DNA from: Ctena decussata
Lineage: Eukaryota > Mollusca > Bivalvia > Lucinida > Lucinidae
Direction of reading: 5' to 3'
NCBI GenBank assembly: GCA_963989385.1
Contig: OZ022509.1
Coordinates: forward strand, 76,902,667 to 76,966,666
Length of the DNA stretch: 64,000 nt
Part shown: one piece after another, positions 9,486 to 20,060 of the stretch
Layout of the letters: every line of letters starts with the position of its first letter
Position numbering within the stretch: the stretch's first letter is position 1
Made by a program: the position numbers and the translations under genes
The notes under the pieces: model-generated
Database searches by the model: none
What the model saw: only the letters and a program-made list of their open reading frames with translations
Told to the model about the DNA's origin: nothing

Positions 9486-11554
9486 TTCAAATGCAATGTA
9501 TGTTCCAGTGAGGACTTCCAGAATTTTTTCCGCCAGAGATGGGAGGTGTTGCGACATATTCAAGAGCAACACTCTGGATTTGCTTACCTCTGTTCAGTGT
9601 GTCAGAGAGTGCTGCACAGGACAGGACCTCATAACCGATGTACCTCCAGATATCCCCCACAGGTAGTGCTCTTTCACCGGTAGTGCTCTTTCACCGGGAA
9701 AGTGGCGCCAGAGGAGAAGAAGCAGAACAAATGCTGGCAGTCTATAAAAACAGAAGATGCCGTTACAGTGGGAGGAATGTATAGGACAGACAACCTTGCT
9801 AGACGTTCCACAGATGCTTAGTCCGCTTCCAGATTCCCCCAGTAAAAGATTCGACGATAACAGCAATAAGAGGAAATTCATTCTACCAACTCCTACAGAG
9901 AAAAGATCAAAACTGTCAATAGATGAACCCTCTGATGACTCCGAATGGGACCATGACCCAGTCAACATTGAGATCCTGGAGTCGTTGGAAGAGGCTTATA
10001 TGGAGGCGGAAGAGTTCGATAACTTGACAAAGAATGTCTACTTTCCATCTCCTGTAAGTTTTCTTACAACGGACTCTGAGGACTATCCTAAACAAGTCAA
10101 GAGCGTATGCCTTAAAATTGATTCTCAAAAACAGCACAGGGAATCAGATGACAACCAGCATCAAGGAAAAGAAGTGAAAATAAGAAAGAAGAAAGTGAAC
10201 TAAAAACGGGTAAAACACAGGCGAGTGAACTGAAAACAAGTATAAAGAAACAAGAAAGTGACAACAAAGTGAAGGGAAAACATCTACGCAACGGGAGACT
10301 GACTCCAAAGCAAAAGGGGATAAGAAACAGGAAGATGGTCAGACACAGGCAGCAAAAGCAAAAGATAGTTACACAAAGAACAGTGAACTGACAACTAGTG
10401 AGAAACAGGAAACGGCCGTGAAAACAAAAGAAAGTAGGAAAGGGGAGTGTGAAATAAAAACCAGTAAGACTCAGGAAACTGAAGTGAAAATATGTAAACA
10501 AAAATCAGAAAGTGACACAAAAACAAAAGAAGATAAGCAGGTAGATAATGCAAAAAACACCGCAAAGTCAGACAGGGAAAGATGAAGTGAAAATAAAAGA
10601 CAGACATATACATGAAGGTGAAGTGGAAATAAAAGAGCCAAGTATATGAAAGTGAAGTGAAAACAAATACGACAAGGGAAAGTGAAGAGAAAATAAAAGA
10701 CAGACATGTACATGAGAGTGAAGTGGAAATAAAAAAGAGTCAAGTGAATGAAAGTGAAGTGAAAACAAATACGACAAGGGAATGTGAAAAGGAAATAAAA
10801 GACAATTATGTACATGAGAGTGAAGTGAAAACAAATATGGAAAAGGAAAGTGAAAAGAAAACTGAAGACAGTCATGTTCATGAAAGTAACTTGAAAACAA
10901 TTATGCAACAGGATAATGAAATGAAACAAAATGAAAATACAGAAAGGATAAACAAGTGCAATGATGTAAGAACTATATACAGATCCGAAAGGAACGAGGA
11001 CAAGAATGCCGAAATAAATATTTTTACAAACTTCAGCTTTCAAGATCCGATGCCAGAAGTGAAAATTAAATATGATGACAATCTTTATAATCTATTACTG
11101 AGGCAACATCTACAATTAAGACATGCTGAGGCACACCTATCGGGGATACTGCAGGAGAACCTCAAACGGATGAGAATATGGAGGCGTTACTCCATCGGAC
11201 ATTCAAGCAGTACCAAAGAGTTCAGGAGAAACGTGTGGTTCTAAATGTGGGAGGTTTTTCCACGTCTAGGGTGACGCTTGGAGCAGACCTTTCCTCAATA
11301 TTTGGCTTATTGTTGAGGTAAACTGCCCAATGCGTCCCCACAGGAACACGTATTACTTTGATAGGGATCCGGGCCATTTTAAAATTATTCTTAATTACTT
11401 GAGAAACGGGGCACATTTAGATCTCCGTTTGCTTCCTCATGAGAAGCGTTATCTGCTAGAACTTCTGACGGAGACAAGGTTTTACTTCCTTGCTGGATTG
11501 GAGAAACTTGTCCTTGAGATGTTGTTCAAGGTAACGGGCAGCAGTGATTATTGA
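9486..11554 (+). pseudogene. C2H2 finger + charged repeats + KCTD/BTB-T1 domain gene, frameshifted
   Basis: In the frame of 9486 two zinc-finger-like pairs are read (FKCNVCSSEDF...LRHIQEQHSG and YLCSVCQRVLH...HNRC). A second frame (9757-10203) gives an acidic stretch. A third (10657-11244) gives a Lys/Glu-rich region with imperfect ~25-residue repeats around VHESEVK. The end of the gene encodes a T1/BTB fold like KCTD proteins: VVLNVGGFSTSRVTL at 11235-11279, then in another frame YYFDRDPGHFKIILNYLRNG and a terminal helix region FYFLAGLEKLVLEML. Known KCTD domains oligomerise and often recruit cullin-3. At least four frame changes (17-bp duplication at 9663, then ~9740, ~11140, ~11313) mark it as a pseudogene. 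Some junctions could instead be unrecognised introns. Confidence 0.7.
9663..9696 (+). repeat. Exact 17-bp tandem duplication (frameshifting)
   Basis: GTAGTGCTCTTTCACCG occurs twice in direct succession inside the zinc-finger/KCTD gene. Seventeen is not a multiple of three, so the extra copy breaks the frame just after the finger pair. Confidence 0.9.
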
Positions 11555-11639
11555 TTTCTTAATATCTTAAGTGCTTGAAACAAGATCTCGAGTGCTCAAC
11601 GTATTATTTCGTAGGATAGAGATAAGTGTCGAGAATTTC

Positions 11640-11726
11640 GTAGGATAGAGAGGACGAACAGACAGACGGACGGACAGACAGGGGCAAATCTTAATGCCCC
11701 CTGACTATCGTCACGGGGGCATAAAA
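11640..11726 (+). mobile_element. HINE-like 3' end stub (TGCCCCC family)
   Basis: A GACAGACGGACGGACAG-type tail is followed by the hairpin ATGCCCCCTGA...TCACGGGGGCAT (11694-11722) and AAAAA. It is the same 3' end type as at 4859-4893. Only a short body with two copies of TTTCGTAGGATAGAGA precedes it, directly after the KCTD remnant. Confidence 0.7.
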
Positions 11727-12060
11727 AAGATATTGTGTGTCCTAAACATACCCCCGTATTTAAATTTCATGTGAATAGGTTAGGTCCAGTCTGCAGTGGG
11801 TACATTTGTATCGGATATGCACTAGAAGAAAAGCAGACATGATTTTGTATTGTAACATCCCAGCATATTTAAACAGAGTTCTTCAGGTTACTTTCTCTTG
11901 CGATGTCGAGTTGAAATTAGGTCATTGTTTTGAGTTGGGAGTTCCACCACATGTCTCTTTCAAATCCATTTACCTTGACGAATTACTACCCTAACGCAAT
12001 TCTACAGTCATTGTACTTTATTCTTCCAACAATAATATTTGTTGTTACGTCTTCGTATCG
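11727..12060 (+). other. No recognisable gene
   Basis: AT-rich sequence with short ORFs that have no recognisable motif. It leads into the left arm of the inverted repeat. Confidence 0.4.
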
Positions 12061-12745
12061 TCATATTCACAGTATCCGAACTACATGTACAATCTCTTCC
12101 GGTTTTCATAGCGTTGAATCGAGAGTACAAACATTCGCTTATAACCAGTAGTCGGAAATCATTATGTTTTGAGATTTTATCCGGAATCTGCTGCGTCATT
12201 TATAGCTATTCAGCTTCGAAAATGTAAAGAGGTAAGTTTAATATAATTTGCTCTTCGGCCTTTTACTTTATTACCCTGTACAATGCCGTGTATGGGTGGG
12301 TAGCAATTGGTACAGTATTCAAATCGCCCTACGCATGATTCTTAAACCATTTTGAGCATTTTCTTACATGTTTTATAAAAAATCTTTAGAATAAACGGAA
12401 GGCGTTATCAATCTACAGTTTGTTAGTTTTGATAAAAGAATGATAGCTTAGTTTTGCACGACACAATCTCGTGTTAAATTAAGCTGTTCGGAAAAAAAAT
12501 CTGCGACGGCAAGGAGTTTTTCATTGTACAGGGCAATAAAGTAAAAGACCGAAGAGAAAATTATATTAAACTTACCTCTTTACATTTTCAAAGCTGAATA
12601 ACTATAAATGGCGCAGTAGATTCATGATAAAAACTCAAAACATAATGATTTCCGGCTACTGGTTATAAGCGAATTTTGTACTCTCGATTCAACGCTATGA
12701 AAACCGGAAGAGAGGGTACAGTGCGTTCGGATACTGTGATATTGT
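12061..12745. repeat. Long inverted repeat (foldback), ~225-bp arms, 236-bp spacer
   Basis: The left arm, 12061-12285, reads from CAGTATCCGAA inward to CCCTGTACAATG. The right arm, 12522-12745, reads from CATTGTACAGGGCAATAAAG outward to TTCGGATACTG as its reverse complement, with scattered mismatches. The arms include GGTAAGTTTAATATAA and CAACGCTATGAAAACCGG. It may be a foldback DNA transposon or a long hairpin. No transposase is inside, and ORFs here are arm by-products. Confidence 0.85.
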
Positions 12746-14940
12746 TAGATATTTGCTCCGGCATTGTGGTCGTTTTGACTGAAGAAGCCATGTTTACAAT
12801 TATTCAGAGTCTCTCGGTGTTTGCCGCTTATGCGCACGTGCGCGGGTGTGTTCGATTGGCTAGTTGTGCACTGCATAACCTACATCATCATATTAGGTTC
12901 CTCGTACACGCTGGCGTGTGAGGGGAGGTAATCCAAGCTCGTACTGGTAGGGCGAGTCACCGTAAATGCAGAGTTATTCCGACTGATTGTGACATAAGGT
13001 GATTACATCACTTTGCGCCTGCAAATATACTATATAAGGCGATGAGCAGACACAATCGAACTGGTCATTGTCGTATGCTACAAGGCCCAGGGAGCATGTG
13101 TTCCTCATAGTTTCCACGTTAAGTCAACCAGCTCAGCCTAGATCCACCAACCTAGACAACTTGGCTCTTTAACCTTATTACCATGTCCAACATGCATTTA
13201 TTTGGAAAGGTTATTATTATTAATTAGTTTTAATATTAATCTTTAAGTAATCTCAACCCGAGGTTAAGCAACCTAAGGTTGATTTCCCCACCCACTTAAA
13301 CATCCTGTTTGTAGACCTGATGTTTATAGAAGTCAGGTGTTGAAACTCTCTCTCGTCTCTCTCCTTAAGTCTATCAAATTAAATAATAGATCTCATTCAC
13401 TTAGAAATAATTTAAAAGCTCAACCTGTGATTATTTAACAATTTCAACCTGGGTTTATTTACATTTGAATTTGCTCCACCTGGGTTGAGTTTAGAATCTG
13501 AAGCTTAAGACCAACTTAGGGGCTATATATGCTTTAGGTTTCTAAGTTAACTAGAAGCATATAGCAGCAGTTTATAATTTTATTCAAGATACCTGAAAAA
13601 TAGCAGCAGTTTATAATTTTATTCAAGATACCTGAAAATCAAAGTCTATCTCAAAACACACAAAAGTCATTCAAACGTACAATTAAATTAGCATCAGGAA
13701 TACAACACTTATATTGAATTTTAAGATACTCTTCCTGACTTTTTATCAATTAGACATCGCATACAATTTATAATCAAATATGTTTTCACAATCATCTTTG
13801 ACAAAATATATCTGCACCTATCAGTCGAGCCTGTTCTAAATTCTAACTGTATTCAATCAACTGTATTACAGATTATCTGCACTAAGGACAAACTGTATTC
13901 AGCAGTCTCCTGTATGCTATAGTCATCAGTATTACAGGTTTTCTATTCAACAGCATTTCGTTCTGTAATTGCTATTGCTGACTACAGGCCCTTAACTGTA
14001 TTAAGCAAATCTGTATACCTCAGAAGTCCACAATATTTGTCTTACGATTTATAACAGGTTTGACTGTAATGATTGTTGTTAAATTAAATACTTAAAACTG
14101 TTTTTGTGGTAAAATTATAGAGCTAGTGTATATTTTTGCTTCTCAGTCTGTAATTTTAACTTGGAAATAATTTTGGTAAAATTAAGAAATTGATCCTTTT
14201 GTTATTTATCTTTTAAATTCCTACTGCACAAATAGGGCAGCACCAAGCGAACCCACAACTTTGTGATCCTCCCCCAACCCACATTCTGCTAGAAAGCCTT
14301 GTTACGAAATGGATCCGATCGTCGACTATGTCGTCGAAATTGTTTTAATCCTTTCAATCAGTAGGGCTACAGTTTTTAGGGCAACTGTGGTAATAAACAT
14401 TTACGGAAATTGTGGCTACGTTATGCATGGGTTGTTTGTGAATACCTCTCGTGGACAGCGTATTGCATGATTTTAAGGTGAATACCTGCACCAGGCTTTT
14501 GATTGTGGACAGCGTGTTGCATGATTTTAATATGAATACCTGCACGCTTAGATTCGAGTTCCATGATTTAAAAGTGAGACGCATAGTATTTATACTCCTA
14601 TTTCTTTAATGAAAAGTTAGACGTGGCTGTTTCTAAGGTGAATTGATGGATGTTATATTGTTGTGTGCCCAGATTCTGTGTTAAGACCAGAACGGTAAGA
14701 TTTTATTATATTCATTTAGAATAGTTTGGCTAAGAATGAAAAATGTGACTTCTGATTGATATGGTATGATTATATGTGTCGACTGATTTGATTTTGTTGA
14801 CAGTGATCAGGCTGTGCATATGTCGACCGATTTTGTTTATACTGACCATGCTGCGCATGGTATTTGTATATTAGGAAGTTTTGTAAATTACGGAAATAGT
14901 TTATATCACTGATGTTGGTTGCAATGGTGTGCGTATATTT
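12746..14940 (+). other. Unique AT-rich stretch, no gene seen
   Basis: Contents noted: a TATA-like TATATAAGG at 13031-13039; an exact 39-bp tandem duplication beginning ATAGCAGCAGTTTATAATTT at 13561 and 13600; and an imperfect ~60-bp duplication around GTGGACAGCGTRTTGCATGA at 14453-14530. A short ORF starting ATGGATCCGATCGTCGAC near 14309 (about 54 codons) has no recognisable domain. It could be intronic, regulatory or eroded element DNA. Confidence 0.4.
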
Positions 14941-15160
14941 GACGTCCAGTGACGTCAGTTGCATTCATGTTATTCATGTGACGTCAGTTGCATTCATGTT
15001 ATAGCGACGTCAGCACTTTTTATATTAGCTTCACTGGTGTGCATCTATTTGACGTCCAGTGACGTCAGTTGCATTCATGTTATTCATATGAAGTCAGTTG
15101 CATCATGTTATTGCGACGTCAGCACTTTTTATATTAGTTTCACGTATACGTGGCTTATAG
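14941..15160 (+). repeat. 110-bp tandem duplication rich in GACGTC
   Basis: GACGTCCAGTGACGTCAGTT at 14941 recurs at 15051. Each copy continues with GCATTCATGTTATTCAT and ends with GCGACGTCAGCACTTTTTATATTAG. The copies differ at a few positions, including one TGACGTCA changed to TGAAGTCA. Confidence 0.85.
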
Positions 15161-15308
15161 AAGTAGATTGATTTGTAATGAAACTAATTTATATACTCGT
15201 GACGTCAATTGACGCCATAGCATGCACCGCATTAAGGGTTTTTTCCATAAGTTATAATGCTAACATTTGGTCGTCATGCGTTTGATTTGCCTTCACTAGA
15301 TGACGTCA
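14950..15308. promoter_or_regulatory. Cluster of five perfect CRE palindromes (TGACGTCA)
   Basis: Exact TGACGTCA lies at 14950, 14979, 15060, 15200 and 15301, with a sixth at 16245. Further GACGTC cores lie between them. TGACGTCA is the consensus for CREB/ATF bZIP dimers. Function here is inference: the duplication accounts for some of the density, but two sites lie outside it. Confidence 0.4.
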
Positions 15309-15309
15309 T

Positions 15310-16980
15310 ATGGTATAACATCATTGGCGTCATGATGTCAGATCAAACGTTATGATCCCAAATGTGTTAGAAACGTTTATTTAGGTATTATATTCTATGG
15401 CAAATGGTAATACGCTTTGTTTAAAGAAATGAATTAATACATATGCGGGTTAGATTTTTGGTAAATCAATTTAATGTAAATAGGTCGTTGTTTAGATTCA
15501 TTCATGTTTTATGTGGGATATGTCATGGTAATACCTGTTGAAGTCAGTATACTTCTCGACAATGTTTGGCGTCAGGTCCTTCGACGCACATGCGTGGTAG
15601 GATCTACGTTTCTTCATTGGCGGAAGTGGTAAGCACAATTTTGGCTTTACATCGTGAGCGCGAGTCGTGTCTAGTGACACGGCTGGCGTGTGCACGTTAT
15701 GCTCGGCATTCGCCGAGGGCGTTGTATGTTATTTCCAAGACAGGCCCAAGTCTTACGTATTACAATGTATTAAGTGTAAGTTCGTTATTTTTAGGCACAT
15801 CAAGTCCGGCAGTCAGCTGTTAGGGCTTAGAGCCACGTCTCACCTGGAGATTCGATATACGTCTCCAGGTTAATACCAACCCGGGTAGAGCAGTTACAAC
15901 GCCCTTGTGCATGTTTTCCTAGCAGAGGCGGGAAGCACAAAATATTGGCGAAATCGATGTAATTACTGCGGAGGTGAAAGTGGGACAGTGTTCGTCCACT
16001 AAAGTGTGTTATATTATATTTAGACTGGTCCCTGGTACGATCCAGGAAGCGACCAGTATATAAGCGTGCACGTGTTAATATAAGTTGGTGTTCCTCATGA
16101 TATATGGACTGGCCCATGACATGATCCAGGGAACGACAAAGTGAAGTTTACCAACATAAGGCCTTTTTTTTGTATGAGCTCAAACTGACGTTTTTTGTTC
16201 TTTGTGTTTTCCTTTAGTTCATGGCGCTGAGCCGAGTACGGTGTTGACGTCAGACGGTAATCTATTTGCGTATTGTACGCAAATCGATTACAGATTTGAA
16301 ACAAGCACCTTACTTGGGCCAGCGACATGAACTGATATGTGTTGTATATTATTGTAATTGTGACAGTTGTAAATTGTATCGTTGTATATAGAATTTACAT
16401 TATATATAAACTTCAAAAAATTCTAACGTTGTTAGAGTTTCCTTGTTAGTGTAATACACTGGTAGATAACCTTTTAACCGGAAGTCACCCTCCGCCGTCC
16501 TGGCGACGCATAAGGCTCTACACCCGTGTCGACCGTGTGTAAAACCTTCTGCGTAACAAGCCTGAATCCTGACGAAACGGGCTGGTGGTTTACAGTATAT
16601 GGACGAGATAAATGACCATTTATAACACCTGCAGAACAACTTTGAATATTAATAACAATGTATAATTTCTAGAGGATAGCATATATGATCTGTTATCCTG
16701 TCCATCACAAATATATGCTTTGGTTATTAAAATCGCTAACCTGCATACAGTCTATACAAACCAGTTGCAGACTCTGTATACCGAACATGGTACGACTGAT
16801 CGAGGTTCTGTATGTGCCAGCTGGTTTACCACATGTAGTCCTGAATGGTAAACGAGTGTTTACTCACTCCCCCAGAGTTGATTAAAATGTTTTTAAATAT
16901 AACATGTATATGCTGCTTTTTTGTGCCACAAATAATAACATTAATAAAGATAGTAATAATAAAAACTAAAGTTATTATGT
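15310..16980 (+). other. Unique stretch, no gene seen
   Basis: Only small structures are visible: a 9-bp hairpin ACCTGGAGA...TCTCCAGGT at 15842-15870, a paired GATCCAGGaARCGACcAg motif near 16040 and 16120, and a CRE site at 16245. ORFs of 60-96 codons on both strands show no recognisable motif. Confidence 0.4.
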
Positions 16981-17188
16981 AAATTAGGTTCACATAATCA
17001 ACAATTACAATGATAATAATGATTATGACAATAATGATCAGAAGAAGAATGAAATAAAATAAATAAATGATTAAAAAATAATATAAATTAGGTTCATATA
17101 ATCAACAATTACAATGATAATAATGATTATGACAATAATGATCAGAAGAAGAATGAAATAAAATAAATAAATGAATAAAAAATCAATT
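16981..17188 (+). repeat. 104-bp tandem duplication, AT-rich
   Basis: AAATTAGGTTCACATAATC at 16981 recurs at 17085. The following AACAATTACAATGATAATAA and ATCAGAAGAAGAATG segments are nearly identical in both copies. Confidence 0.9.
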
Positions 17189-17199
17189 TCCCCCTTTTT

Positions 17200-17812
17200 A
17201 CAGCATGCCTACAAAATGTGTTCATGTAACAACATACTGAAAATACGTCAGAAACGTCCCGTCAACAAGCACCTCGTGAAATACCTGAGGAAGACTTATC
17301 TTCTGGAATTTTCAAGTGCTGACTATATTTGAAGAGGTCAGTGCAACAAGGGACCTATCTCCACATTTGGCCAAAAATGAGTTAACCACTCTATCATGTA
17401 GAAATTATGTTTCCTCACCTATTTATTTCCCCTCTGACCATAGAATCAGCCAAAAAATGGGTTTTAATGAGGATGCAAAAGTTTTACAAAGGTCCTATCT
17501 CCATTTTTGACTTATTATGCAACAAAAGACCTAAATCCATCAAATTTGTTTCTTCACTTTATTTCCTCAAAGTATCGGTTTAGAGTGAAAACAAGTATCT
17601 AAGTATTTTTATATTTAGACATTTGGTGAGAAAAGTCATTTTTAACTAAACTATATCTTTTTTAAATAGTGAAAACTTGATCTCAAAAATACATGATGGA
17701 GTAAGATTTTAATTGTACCTCACTGCAGCTGGTGTTGTGCCGTGTGGCGGCCGTAAAACGTCTCCCCGTACATCATCAATAGTGCAGAATATATTTTATT
17801 TACATCCTTTGA
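17200..17812 (-). other. Possible inverted end piece of the ISL2EU-like transposon
   Basis: GGTCAGTGCAACAAGGGACC at 17336 is nearly the reverse complement of 22684-22710. Two related motifs lie at about 17480-17505 and 17513-17540. The same motif family recurs in the opposite orientation at about 22299, 22353, 22482 and 22684, upstream of the transposase. This suggests terminal or subterminal sequence of a related element pointing the other way. There is no coding sequence here. Confidence 0.35.
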
Positions 17813-18773
17813 GATCAGAGGATAGATTCTGAGAAATCTAACAAGAGGGCCACAAAGCTCACCAGATCTCTAGCTCAAAATTGCAATCAAATTTGTATAG
17901 GCTTAAAATTGCTGTCACATTTGTACAGGCTAATACAAAATATACAACTGCAAAGCCTCAGTCTGATCACTCTGACGGTCTGTTGAGTTGATAACAAAAT
18001 ATATAACTATTTCCCACATTATGATTGCAGTAAATACCATTTTAGTTTTCCACATAATTAGTCAATGTAAGTCTAATTTGCCATAGCAACCAAACGAAAG
18101 AGCAGATTGTCATAAAAAAATAATAAAAACATTCAATCCCCCAGCCCAAGGATACTTAGGGACCGACCATTTGATATTCTGGGGGGGGGGGGGGGGGGGT
18201 CTGGTATTCTTGATGGAGACGCGACATTTTATTTCACTGGCCTCTGGAAACAATTTCTTTTTTTTTTCACCTTGTGGGAGCTAATTTATTTTTTTTTAGA
18301 ACTGACTCAAACAGGTTATTTTTTTTTATTTTATAGTTGAACTATCAGATCCTTAATATCCTTTTATTTTACCCACATCAGTATTTTTTACACCTTTTTT
18401 CTCACAAAAAGAACATGGTGCTGTCTTTAACCAGGCCAAGGGCATGGCTTAGCTTGCTTTTGCAAACCAGTGCCTGGAGCATGTTACTCTTTTCATCTAA
18501 GGTACAGATACAAACATCCCTGTATGAGTTTGGCAAACAATTAGACCTTAAATTAGGGATATTTTGGACAAAATTTAGGGCTATTTTGGCAAAGTTTTAG
18601 GGCAAACATTAGGAATTTAAGGTTTTTTTTTTCTATCCCAATATATGCCAAAACATGCTGTATTTGTACTTTAGAAAGTTTGATAAATACTAATTAATAG
18701 AGTCACATTATACATGAATGGCAATTACTAAAATGGCTGAATGTTATGTGCTAAGAAGTTAACAAAGGGGGGT

Positions 18774-18795
18774 CTGGGGGGCAACGCCCCCCCAG
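18774..18795. repeat. GC-rich hairpin, copy 1
   Basis: CTGGGGGG, a short loop, then CCCCCCCAG, preceded by GGGGGGT and followed by AAGC. The same structure recurs at 19128-19148. Confidence 0.8.
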
Positions 18796-19127
18796 AAGCT
18801 AAAGCCATTTCCCAGTTTCAATGGCAATTTTAAGACTGGAAACAATAGAGAAAAACTAGGAATGATGACAAAAATAAGGGTTTTTATGTTAGGACTTTTG
18901 CCTTTTAGAGTGTTTATTTTGCTATAATGGTTTTGTCTGTCTCCCATAAGCTAGTGACTCTTTTGGAATTCAGTTTTAGTGGAAACATTAACTTAGTAAT
19001 GTGGCAGATCAATAGTACATGTATGTGAATGTTGCATAGGATGTTTTATGTAAATGTATGCACATGCGGGCCTGCTGGTTTAAACCAATTGTAGATGATA
19101 TTAAAATATTACTATAAATATGGGGGT

Positions 19128-19148
19128 CTGGGGGGCGCAGCCCCCCAG
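19128..19148. repeat. GC-rich hairpin, copy 2
   Basis: CTGGGGGG-CGCAG-CCCCCCAG preceded by GGGGGT. It shares the flank pattern (GGGGT before, AAGC after) with the copy at 18774. Confidence 0.8.
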
Positions 19149-19347
19149 AAGCCAGAGACATTATAAAAACTCAAATCCAATGGAATTATCTGCAGACTAT
19201 ATATTTTTTTTGGAAATTTTGGGTGGAGACAGGTTATTTTTTTCTCTTACTTTTGAGGCCAGATTATTTTTTTGAACCCCCTTATGAGCCAGGTTATTTT
19301 TTTCTTGCATATCCAAAGACAGGGAATTTTTTTGATAGATATACCAG

Positions 19348-19385
<38 letters not shown>

Positions 19386-20060
19386 AGAATATCAAATGGT
19401 CGGTCCCTTAAGATAAAATCTATCTGAGCCCAATCGGCCCAGTGGCTTCAGAAGAGATTTCAGAAGAGATAATCTTTTTAGCATTCCCGCCCCCCCACAC
19501 ACACACACACTTTTTTGCATTTTGGTTCCCATGACAACCAATAAAAGGAGCAGTTGGCCAGAAAACATATAGCTAATAGAACACTTCTCAAGGAACATTT
19601 CTATAAAAGTTCTGTCAACATATCTGCAATGGCTTGGCAATAAAAGCCAGTTTTCAATTTTCCCCATTATGAGTCAATGCAACTCTAAGCTACCATAGCA
19701 ACCAAACTAAAAACTGATTTTCATGTAAAATACAAACTTTCAATCCCCCAACCTAAGGATACTACAGATGAAATCTGGGCTTAATCGGCCAAGCGGCTTC
19801 AGAGAAGATAATATTTTAAGTATTTCTTTTCCATTTTTTGTATTTTGGTTTCCATGGTAACCAATAAAAAGTGCAGTGGGCCAAAAAACATATAGCTGAT
19901 AAAACACTTCTCAAGAAACATTTCTATAAAAGTTTTGTCAACATATCTGCAATGGCTTGGCAGTAAATGCGATTTTTCAATTTTCTCCATTATGAGTCAA
20001 AGCAACTCTAAGTTACCATAGCAACCAAACTAAAGAGCCGATTTTCATAAAAAAAATAAA

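Larger units (their letters stand above)
18159..19407. mobile_element. Non-autonomous DNA transposon with TIRs running into G/C homopolymers
   Basis: Both ends carry GGGACCGACCATTTGAT continuing to ATTCTGG. The left copy runs into a 19-G run (18181-18199) and the right into a 38-C run (19348-19385). TTA flanks both ends (18156-18158 and 19408-19410), a candidate 3-bp target duplication. There is no transposase ORF. Repeated GACAGGTTATTTTTTT-type motifs lie just inside the ends. Two GC-rich hairpins lie at 18774-18795 and 19128-19148. The superfamily is not assigned. Confidence 0.7.

Noticed and set aside
10112..11043. Antisense Phe/Leu-rich ORFs (membrane-protein-like)
   Set aside because: They are the reverse complement of the Lys/Glu-rich repeat region of the KCTD gene. 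Hydrophobic composition is an expected antisense effect of AAA/GAA codons.
13027..13100. Core promoter at TATATAAGG (13031)
   Set aside because: A TATA-like word in AT-rich DNA with no coding region or transcript evidence downstream; recorded only as content of the region.
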